From an uncultured Eubacteriales bacterium (lineage in GTDB: Bacteria > Bacillota > Clostridia > UBA1381 > UBA9506): a stretch of DNA of 5,559 bases. The DNA is taken from assembly GCA_902478395.1 (NCBI GenBank), contig CABSKZ010000207.1, positions 1 to 5,559 on the forward strand. Direction: 5' to 3'. Within the stretch, counting starts at the first letter, position 1. The number at the start of each line of letters is the position of its first letter. The notes below the pieces were generated by a model, which saw only the letters and a list, made by a program, of their open reading frames with translations, was not told the origin of the DNA and made no database searches. Position numbers and translations under genes: made by a program. Positions 1-5,559 of the stretch are shown in pieces.

Positions 1-1828
1 CTACAAGGCGCTGCTAGACCATGCTGCGACTTACGTGACGGAACGGACCAGCACAAACTTTAACACAACCGATGCCTCTGCGACAGAGTTGCTGGCGTTT
101 GCACGATATTTCCAAGTTGCAGAGGATTCTGGATTTTATGTTGTTATAAATTTAGACAAGCAAAAATTAATTCAACAAATGTCTGAAATCTGTACGGTAT
201 ACCCCGGCACTACCCTGTTTATACTGGATGAACACGATGTTTTGGCAACAAACAGTACGAATATTGGAGAGGTTTTCAATGAAACAATCAGACAACAGTT
301 AACGGAGAAAAACTTTTTTCAGTCAGATGGCTACATATATTCAATCTCGTCGTTCAAAAAAATCGGCATAAGCTGTTTGGCGGTTACTATCATCGACGAA
401 ATTACTGGTTCAATCCAAACTTTAAACTTAAAATTGTTCCTGCTGATTCCGATATTGCTGCTTCTGGCGTTATCGCTTTCGGTTGCCATTGCGCTTCGGA
501 TTTACAAGCCGATCGGCAATCTGGTACAGTTTGTCGATCCCGTTCTCGTTCCAAACATTCCCGCAGACGAAATTGAGTTTATCAAAAAACAGTTCCAAAC
601 TATAACGGAAAAAAATGCGGATACAGCCAGCAAATTGCAGCAGGCAAGACCACTTATAGTGAAAAACTTTATCAGTTCGCTGATGCATGGCGCAGTGCCG
701 ATGGAAAAATTGCAGGAAAGCCTGGCATTTTACAATATTTCCTTTCCATATCGCTATCTGGCTGTAATGCTGATCGAAATTGACGAAGAATCAATACGTG
801 ACGCAGTATCTATGGTGAAACTCAGCGGTTTGGTTACCTTATGCGTTAACGAAATTTTAGATAAGGTACCGAGTCTCTCCCACCATTTTATGGAATTGGA
901 CAACAACAAAATCTGCGTGTTATTAAACTTTAATCTCTCACAGAAAATCACCGAAAAGCCTTATTACCACCTATGCGATGACATTAAAAATGAAATATTT
1001 GAGCAGTACGGCGTTGTGACAACGATCTCGTGCGGAGAACGGATTACAAATCCAGCAGAGATCCCGCAAGCATATAAAACCGCAACATTTGCCCTGGAGA
1101 AAAAACACATTTATGGGAAGGGGGAAATTATCTTCTACAACGATCTGATTGCACTGGGCGAAGGCGATCAGCACACTTACTTCCCGTCAAAACCCGAGAA
1201 TAAACTCATCGCGTCCATCAGGCAAAACAACTATCAAGGCGCAGTAGAGGCGATCAGCACAATCTACGCAGAGATACAGACCCGCCCTTATTTGAATCAG
1301 TGCCATATCCAGTTTATCGCGTTGCGTGTGGTATTTGATATTGTAAAATCACTGAATCTTGACGTAAGTGCACAATTCCATGAAGAATTTCAGAATTATA
1401 TGACGATGGTGCTCTCCGATCATGTTCTTTTGGATGAATGCTTAACAAGTCTGCGCCGATTTTGCGATCAAATCATCACGACCCGCTTGGAAAAAACGAA
1501 TAGGCACAATATCACACTTGTCAATCAGATCGTCGATTATATCAACACGCACTTCACGGCGGAAATTACCGTAGAGAACGTTTCTGATAACCTCGGCGTC
1601 AGTTCCGCGCACCTCACACGGATCTTCCGCCAGCAAAAGGGTATGACGATTCAGAATTATATTTTAAGTAAAAAAATGGACATCGCAAAACAATTGATCA
1701 TAACTACCAAACTGACCATAGAGGAAATCGCTGTACAGCTTGGCTATACAACGGTAGGTGGTTTCAACCGCGCGTTTAAATTGCATACTGGAAAAAGTCC
1801 CAGCCAGTACAGAAGTGAGCTGTCTTAA
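1..1828 (+). CDS. Membrane-anchored AraC-family transcriptional regulator (YesN-like), 5' partial
   Basis: The reading frame is open to the left edge (first full codon at 2-4), so the true start and probably a first membrane helix lie outside the window. A GTG at 35 is in frame but has no ribosome binding site and falls inside the sensor domain, so it is unlikely to be the start. Numbering from that GTG, residues 1-130 look like an extracytoplasmic sensor (Cache-like character is inferred only from the layout). A strongly hydrophobic helix follows at about 133-154, then a basic RIYKP turn and a linker. A middle domain at about 210-370 resembles the degenerate GGDEF-like region of such regulators (SCGERITNPAEIPQAYKTA). 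The C-terminal AraC DNA-binding domain is at about 497-593: first helix-turn-helix around ITVENVSDNLGVSSAHLTRI, second around IEEIAVQLGYTTVGGFNRAF, ending in the family signature HTGKSPSQYR. Proteins of this design usually control carbohydrate uptake and breakdown genes. The mannosidase gene converges on it from the other strand and is a plausible target. Family assignment is firm; ligand and targets are unknown. Confidence 0.93.
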   Translation, partial: YKALLDHAATYVTERTSTNFNTTDASATELLAFARYFQVAEDSGFYVVINLDKQKLIQQMSEICTVYPGTTLFILDEHDVLATNSTNIGEVFNETIRQQLTEKNFFQSDGYIYSISSFKKIGISCLAVTIIDEITGSIQTLNLKLFLLIPILLLLALSLSVAIALRIYKPIGNLVQFVDPVLVPNIPADEIEFIKKQFQTITEKNADTASKLQQARPLIVKNFISSLMHGAVPMEKLQESLAFYNISFPYRYLAVMLIEIDEESIRDAVSMVKLSGLVTLCVNEILDKVPSLSHHFMELDNNKICVLLNFNLSQKITEKPYYHLCDDIKNEIFEQYGVVTTISCGERITNPAEIPQAYKTATFALEKKHIYGKGEIIFYNDLIALGEGDQHTYFPSKPENKLIASIRQNNYQGAVEAISTIYAEIQTRPYLNQCHIQFIALRVVFDIVKSLNLDVSAQFHEEFQNYMTMVLSDHVLLDECLTSLRRFCDQIITTRLEKTNRHNITLVNQIVDYINTHFTAEITVENVSDNLGVSSAHLTRIFRQQKGMTIQNYILSKKMDIAKQLIITTKLTIEEIAVQLGYTTVGGFNRAFKLHTGKSPSQYRSELS

Positions 1829-1836
1829 TCTTTACG

Positions 1837-1878
1837 GGTTGTCGTCCGCGGCGAACACACGCCCGCCGCGGACAAACC
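1837..1878. terminator. GC-rich hairpin between convergent genes, possible bidirectional terminator
   Basis: A perfect 10-bp inverted repeat (GTCCGCGGCG at 1844-1853, CGCCGCGGAC at 1864-1873) closes a 10-nt loop. Outside a small internal loop the stem continues with GGTT (1837-1840) pairing with AACC (1875-1878). It occupies most of the 56 bp between the regulator stop (1826-1828) and the mannosidase stop (1885-1887), the usual place for a shared terminator. Neither strand has a proper T-run after the stem, so intrinsic termination would be weak. It may instead act as an RNA 3'-end stabiliser or with Rho. The stem is seen directly; the function is inferred. Confidence 0.6.
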
Positions 1879-1884
1879 ACATGT

Positions 1885-4605
1885 TCAATGAATGAACCGC
1901 GCATTCTTGATTCGTAATGTAATGATTTCATATGGAACAATATGTAAACCTTCCATACAAATCTCCTCCAATGGCTCCTCCGCCATATTGGCACGAAAAA
2001 CGCCATCATTTACAAAACTGGTTTGAACAGATATTTTCTGTTCCTCCTCTGCAAGCGAATAAAGCCGCAGCACGACATCTTGCTCTGCGTCTTCTGCCAG
2101 CTTGAATGCCGAAAGCAATATATGCTTTCCGGTAATCGTAATGGGACTGATCCTTCCTGGACAATGCAGATTTGCTAACCGCGCGGGTTCAAACCGCCGC
2201 CAGCCGTCCCGGTGCGCATATACGTGCCGCCAAACCGAGCGGTGCATATCTGTAGGGATGACTTCTTCACCGCGCACCTCTCCCAAATAATTACTTGCAT
2301 AAGGATGAACAATCCATTCTGGTGCGCAAGCGCCGAATACCTCGGCAACAGACGGATAATCGAGCTGCGCGGCCCGAGCCGGAATCTCACCGTCTAAATA
2401 GCTACCGCTATAAAACAATAGGGCACAATCAAAGCAAAGCTCCTTGTGCAGTTGCGCGTCTGGAGTTGCCCACGTTCCGCTTTCAAAGGTAAACGGCACA
2501 CTCCGAAGAAGCGTGATCTCCATATTACCATCGCTGACTGAGAACTCATGCAGTCCCGCACCCCAAAATGCCATGCCGTCAGTAGCGCACCAGCCATGCA
2601 TTGGCAGTTGATTTTGACCTTCATCCCAACTGTAGCGCGCCATATCCTCCTTCGCTACCACAAAAGCCCGCCGGCAGAATGCACGGTCACAGCGGTCATA
2701 TGCGTTATGTAGTGCCAGCCGTACTCTGTGGTCGTTCGCTCGATTGGTAAACAGCAGTCGGATTTGAAGCGTTTCGCTGTCATCGTCTAACGTGAATGTA
2801 AACTGTACGGTGCAATTGACCTTTTCCTCCCGCCGAATGTTTCGGCTTTCGTTCAATCCCGCGGGAACCGCCCATTCATAAGATACCTCCGCACAACCAC
2901 GCAGAGGACCACGCTGCGTAATCCGACACACCGCGACACAATGTTCCGTATCCTGAACCTGATGTCTCTCCTGCAGCTGGTAATGCTCATATCCGCCGCC
3001 AAGTTCCTCCTCGTCTGTCAATTTCAAAAGCTGTGTGTACCTCCGACCGCTCTTTTTGTGCAGCACATCGATGGTACCGTTGGGATTGAAGGTAACTGCC
3101 AGCCGTTGATTTTCCATGAAATGTTCACCGCAGCGTACGCCGCCTTGCACCGCCACCGCGCCTTCACATATGCGCAGCCGCTCAATCGAACAAGGCTCCG
3201 CGTGGGGTAAAGCAGCCACCGCACGGTACTCGTTATAATACCGCTTAAAATGGCTCTTATCTTGATACTGCCCGTTGTACCTCACAAGATCCTGACGGAA
3301 TAACCTCGTCTGCTTGATAACCTGCACCGGATAATGCCGTCCTGCGCTATCCTCTAAATGGAACTCTGCCTCCCCGTCGAACTCGACCGCAAACTCCGTC
3401 AGGCCATCGTCTCCTGCAAGTCCGGCATATCTTATCAGTTCAGGGCGCTTTTCTGTTAACGCATCGTACGCGGCGGCCTTTAAAATGTCCCCTGTAATCA
3501 TTTCAGCAAGTTCCTCCGCGTGGGCAAACCGCCGCTCCACATCGGCATGCACACGATCTTGGCTGCATCCACAAATCGAGTCATGCGCGTGGTTTTGCAG
3601 AATCCATCGCCAACAGAGCTCCAATTCTCGCTTGCTGTTTTTCCCGCCCATCAAAACCGACAGCGTGTTGAGCGGTTCCGCCATTGATTGCACTTCATGC
3701 GTTACACGGTAATTATCGATTTTATTGTCAATTCTACTGGACCATGTGCCGTGCAGCAATCCACTATTTAAGTGACTGCTTAATAATGTGCCGCTCCGCT
3801 GCGGTAAATCGTAGGTCTCTTTATCAAATTCTCTGATATAATCCTCTAATGTGCCGTGAATTATCTCATATTCGGGCAAACACTGCCGTGCAGTTTCTAA
3901 AATCAACGGCAAATCCCGCTGAACCCACACATGGTCAGTGCCGTTGCACCCTAACGATAGTTCCGCGTTCACCGACCTCTCCGCATACATATCAGCAATT
4001 GTTTTCAGCTCGCAAATCAAGCCCTCTAAGTTTTCAATCCCCTCGAGCATTCGGGCATTTCCGTAATTTCCCGGAAGAATATGGGCGGTAACGCGGCTTT
4101 TGCCGTCCGGGGCGTTCCAAATGAATTCCAGTCTTCCATCTATGCTGTCAATCGGCGTCCCCCGCGTAAAAATATAATTATCAATGCCGAAGCCATTTAA
4201 AATCGCGGGCATTTGTTCAATATGGCCGAAGCTATCCGGCACATACCCCGTATTAGGCTGTTTTATTCCGTATTTTTTGCACTCACATGCTCCGTATAAT
4301 AGATTACGGATCAATGCCTCCCCATCAGCTAGCCAAAGATCCGGCATTGTATACCATGGACCGATGATCAGTTTTCCAGTTTGAATCAAACGTTCCACCG
4401 CTTTTATTCGGTGCGGGCGAAGTTCCAGATAATCGTCAATTACTACTGTCTGTCCGTCCGCCACAAAAGCATGAAAATCCGCATCGTTCTCCAACGTATC
4501 CACAATTTCATCAAAAACATCCCCAAGCTGATACTGGAATTGCTTCTGCGACAAATACCACTCCCTATCCCAATGCGTATGACTATAAAGGATTATTTTT
4601 TTCAT
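1885..4605 (-). CDS. Alpha-mannosidase, glycoside hydrolase family 38
   Basis: A complete 906-residue protein, in the usual range for bacterial GH38 enzymes. These retaining, metal-dependent enzymes release alpha-linked mannose from mannosides. The N-terminus carries the family signature HTHWDREW, with H11 and D13 as expected metal ligands. GPWYTMPD lies at 82-89 and NLLYG at 101-105. YVPDSFGH at 121-128 holds the presumed nucleophile D124, also a metal ligand. NGTDH at 221-225 is a likely acid/base site by analogy. HAHDSICGCS at 339-348 supplies the last metal ligand, H341. The catalytic domain covers about 1-270, the helical middle domain about 275-370, and the rest is the beta-rich C-terminal part. 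There is no signal peptide or membrane segment, so it should act in the cytoplasm on imported sugars. The start is fixed by AAGGAGG 8 nt upstream and by the motif beginning at residue 9. Substrate is unresolved: E. coli MngB (6-phosphomannosyl-glycerate) and the streptococcal alpha-1,3-mannosidase share this fold, so no gene symbol is given. No frameshift or missing catalytic residue is seen. Confidence 0.96.
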   Translation of the reverse strand: MKKIILYSHTHWDREWYLSQKQFQYQLGDVFDEIVDTLENDADFHAFVADGQTVVIDDYLELRPHRIKAVERLIQTGKLIIGPWYTMPDLWLADGEALIRNLLYGACECKKYGIKQPNTGYVPDSFGHIEQMPAILNGFGIDNYIFTRGTPIDSIDGRLEFIWNAPDGKSRVTAHILPGNYGNARMLEGIENLEGLICELKTIADMYAERSVNAELSLGCNGTDHVWVQRDLPLILETARQCLPEYEIIHGTLEDYIREFDKETYDLPQRSGTLLSSHLNSGLLHGTWSSRIDNKIDNYRVTHEVQSMAEPLNTLSVLMGGKNSKRELELCWRWILQNHAHDSICGCSQDRVHADVERRFAHAEELAEMITGDILKAAAYDALTEKRPELIRYAGLAGDDGLTEFAVEFDGEAEFHLEDSAGRHYPVQVIKQTRLFRQDLVRYNGQYQDKSHFKRYYNEYRAVAALPHAEPCSIERLRICEGAVAVQGGVRCGEHFMENQRLAVTFNPNGTIDVLHKKSGRRYTQLLKLTDEEELGGGYEHYQLQERHQVQDTEHCVAVCRITQRGPLRGCAEVSYEWAVPAGLNESRNIRREEKVNCTVQFTFTLDDDSETLQIRLLFTNRANDHRVRLALHNAYDRCDRAFCRRAFVVAKEDMARYSWDEGQNQLPMHGWCATDGMAFWGAGLHEFSVSDGNMEITLLRSVPFTFESGTWATPDAQLHKELCFDCALLFYSGSYLDGEIPARAAQLDYPSVAEVFGACAPEWIVHPYASNYLGEVRGEEVIPTDMHRSVWRHVYAHRDGWRRFEPARLANLHCPGRISPITITGKHILLSAFKLAEDAEQDVVLRLYSLAEEEQKISVQTSFVNDGVFRANMAEEPLEEICMEGLHIVPYEIITLRIKNARFIH

Positions 4606-4613
4606 AGTTGATT

Positions 4614-4620
4614 CCTCCTT
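4614..4620 (-). promoter_or_regulatory. Ribosome binding site of the GH38 mannosidase gene
   Basis: On the minus strand AAGGAGG matches the anti-Shine-Dalgarno consensus and stands 8 nt before the ATG at 4603-4605. It settles the start codon of the mannosidase and predicts strong translation. Confidence 0.9.
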
Positions 4621-4630
4621 TTCTAGTTTT

Positions 4631-4659
4631 ATTATAAAAAGAGGCGGATACTATAGCAA
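4631..4659 (-). promoter_or_regulatory. Sigma-A-type promoter of the mannosidase gene (proximal)
   Basis: Reading the minus strand, a -35 element TTGCTA (4654-4659, 4 of 6 consensus bases) is followed by a 17-bp spacer and a perfect -10 element TATAAT (4631-4636). Transcription would start near 4624, giving a leader of about 19 nt that just contains the ribosome binding site. That leaves no room for a riboswitch or attenuator, so control should act on initiation. Confidence 0.65.
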
Positions 4660-4705
4660 GACGCAAAATCCGATTCAAGAACTTAATTGCAAAATGTTAT
4701 CCGCC
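4643..4705. promoter_or_regulatory. Repeated elements upstream of the mannosidase, possible regulator binding sites
   Basis: Two kinds of repeat are present. GGCGGATA (4643-4650) has its exact inverse TATCCGCC at 4698-4705, and the left copy overlaps the promoter elements. GCAAAAT occurs twice in the same direction (4663-4669 and 4689-4695), 26 bp apart, each followed closely by ATCCG (4668-4672 and 4699-4703). AraC-family proteins typically bind direct repeats just upstream of or overlapping the -35, so the GCAAAAT...ATCCG pair is a candidate site for the neighbouring regulator. The repeats are seen; the binding is inference. Confidence 0.35.
4650..4678 (-). promoter_or_regulatory. Second, overlapping sigma-A-like promoter (distal)
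   Basis: On the minus strand TTGAAT (4673-4678) and TATAGT (4650-4655) are also separated by exactly 17 bp. Its -10 overlaps the -35 of the proximal promoter, so both could not be occupied by polymerase at once. It is weaker by sequence and could be a chance match in AT-rich DNA. Confidence 0.35.
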
Positions 4706-4709
4706 AAAC

Positions 4710-5427
4710 CGCAGTGAACAAGTCTCAGACTGTATGTTAATCAACGAATGCATGCGGTTTGCTGCTGCAATCTAGCTCCATCTAAAAATTCAACATTGGC
4801 TATAAGCCTTGACTATCAAAAAAGCGTCTCTTAATACAAAATACAGTCTGGAATTTTTGCATATTTGCGTAAACGTAAACTTTCATATCTCCGTTTTCTG
4901 TAAAACAAGTTCGAAGCCTTGTATTGCGAAACGTGTATAATCAATAATCCGTTCGCTACAGCAAAACACATGTTATATATACGGCTTTATTTTAAAGTAG
5001 ATATATCTTCCTGAGAACTTTGAAAAAACACAAAAAAGACAGACAAAATTGTACTTGAAAAAATCATGAGTGAGGCAATGAAAAATACATAACACTTGCT
5101 GAGATGTAGATAAAAACAAACACCGCTTACAATATTAGAAAACCAAATTTAACAGGCTTCGCAGATATCTTGATATATAGGAGAAGGTAAAATGTACCAA
5201 GTATTTAATTAGCACAAAAAAGATTATGATTAAATTAAGAAAAACAATAAAAGATAGTGCAGAAAACGGGACAGGTTGACAGAATAGATAAAAATGTCAT
5301 TTTGTAGCTCTATAAAAAATTTTTCCCACGTTACGATTCAGCACTACAGGCCTGGTGATAGAAAAAATATCGTTAACCGGATTCCGATATGGATTAAGTC
5401 CGACCATCGGGAACTAAACAAATGAAT
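4710..5427. other. AT-rich intergenic region with no supportable gene
   Basis: This stretch between the mannosidase control region and the rpsI terminator is visibly more AT-rich than both flanks and strongly A-rich on the plus strand from about 4985 to 5320. No open frame has both a credible start with ribosome binding site and a recognisable product. No tRNA, rRNA, CRISPR repeat or transposase is recognised. It holds a palindromic TTTGCGTAAACGTAAA motif (4864-4879), a long-distance 10-bp inverted repeat (4726-4735 with 4841-4850), an 8-bp palindrome CAGGCCTG (5347-5354), and two frame-broken hydrophobic stretches on the minus strand (4987-5148, 5135-5296). It could be the remains of a lost gene or plain spacer DNA. 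Confidence 0.6.
4864..4879. promoter_or_regulatory. Operator-like pseudo-palindrome TTTGCGTAAACGTAAA
   Basis: The 16-mer is symmetrical at 12 of 16 positions (TTTnCGT..ACGnAAA). It looks like the dyad sites bound by LacI-family and similar regulators, but it matches no operator that can be named with confidence. It lies about 260 bp upstream of the mannosidase start with no closer gene on either strand, so its role, if any, is unclear. Confidence 0.25.
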
Positions 5428-5459
5428 AACCCCTCGAAACGATAATGATTCGAGGGGTT
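5428..5459 (-). terminator. Intrinsic terminator of rpsI
   Basis: A perfect 11-bp stem (AACCCCTCGAA at 5428-5438 pairing with TTCGAGGGGTT at 5449-5459) closes a 10-nt loop. On the minus strand it starts 16 nt after the rpsI stop and runs into the T-rich tail TTATTCATTTGTTT. This is a classic Rho-independent terminator closing the ribosomal-protein transcript, so the mannosidase downstream on the same strand should be transcribed separately. Confidence 0.92.
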
Positions 5460-5474
5460 GAATAATGAACTTGA

Positions 5475-5559
5475 TTATCTCTTTGAGAACTGTGGTGCAC
5501 GGCGAGCTGCTTTGAGACCGTATTTCTTTCTTTCTTTCATTCTTGAATCTCTTGTTAAG
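5475..5559 (-). CDS. rpsI: 30S ribosomal protein S9, C-terminal end (partial)
   Basis: Only the last 27 codons and the TAA stop (5475-5477) lie in the window; the gene begins beyond the right edge. The frame reads LTRDSRMKERKKYGLKAARR followed by APQFSKR. This is the highly conserved basic tail of bacterial S9, ending in the near-invariant FSKR/QFSKR, which reaches the ribosomal P site and contacts tRNA. In most bacteria rplM (L13) lies directly upstream in the same operon; that would be outside the window. The following hairpin marks the operon end. The assignment is firm despite the short length. Confidence 0.95.
   Translation of the reverse strand, partial: LTRDSRMKERKKYGLKAARRAPQFSKR

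Noticed and set aside
470..2009. Minus-strand open frames of 64-77 codons opposite the regulator gene and its 3' end
   Set aside because: They are antisense to a well-supported AraC-family coding sequence and give unrecognisable, cysteine- and arginine-rich products.
1885..4605. Many open frames of 60-90 codons on the plus strand and in the other minus frames across the mannosidase
   Set aside because: They overlap a confidently identified gene with intact motifs, lack ribosome binding sites, and show no recognisable domains.
4726..4850. Inverted repeat CAGACTGTAT / ATACAGTCTG enclosing 105 bp, considered as ends of a small mobile element
   Set aside because: Only 10 bp match, there is no flanking target duplication, and about one such pair in two or three windows of this size is expected by chance.
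4831..4971. A 46-codon minus-strand open frame starting MCFAVANGLLIIHV and ending at 4831-4833
   Set aside because: No ribosome binding site precedes its ATG, the product is not recognised, and a frame this short is expected by chance. It could be checked for conservation, but it is not supportable as a gene.
5179..5212. A strong Shine-Dalgarno-like AGGAGAAGG (plus strand) before ATG and only five more codons (MYQVFN, stop)
   Set aside because: The purine-rich plus strand makes such a match likely by chance. No gene follows for it to lead, and no convincing promoter stands before it.
5277..5299. TTGACA at 5276-5281 on the plus strand, with TGACA...TGTCA dyad symmetry
   Set aside because: It is a perfect -35 hexamer, but no acceptable -10 lies 16-18 bp downstream and there is no gene to the right on that strand. 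The 5-bp arms are too short to support an operator.

Overview
The window looks like part of a Bacillota (probably Clostridia-type) chromosome. The signs are a strong AAGGAGG Shine-Dalgarno sequence, a large membrane-anchored AraC-type regulator of the YesN kind common in these bacteria, a Bacillota-like ribosomal protein S9 C-terminus, and moderate GC genes separated by very AT-rich spacer DNA. Genus cannot be fixed from the sequence.

Layout. Positions 1-1828 (+) hold the 3' part of a one-component sensor/regulator gene, cut at its 5' side by the window edge: an outside sensor segment, one membrane helix, a cytoplasmic linker and middle domain, and a C-terminal AraC double helix-turn-helix. 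It converges on a complete glycoside hydrolase family 38 alpha-mannosidase gene (1885-4605, -). The 56-bp space between the two stops carries one GC-rich hairpin. Upstream of the mannosidase are a good ribosome binding site, two overlapping sigma-A-like promoters, and repeated sequence elements that could be regulator sites. From about 4710 to 5427 there is about 700 bp of AT-rich DNA with no gene that can be supported; its minus strand is T-rich and gives hydrophobic but start-less, frame-broken translations. At the right edge (5475-5559, -) are the last 27 codons of rpsI (ribosomal protein S9), followed by a textbook intrinsic terminator at 5428-5459.

How it fits together (inference). The right edge is housekeeping core genome ending cleanly at the rpsI terminator. 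The mannosidase and regulator form a carbohydrate-use module next to it. The regulator probably senses an extracellular sugar or a sugar-binding protein and may control the mannosidase and a transporter gene set lying outside the window to the left. The mannosidase has no signal peptide and should act in the cytoplasm on imported mannosides. Nothing here clearly amounts to an undescribed system; the most checkable points are the possible operator elements at the mannosidase promoter and the nature of the AT-rich spacer.
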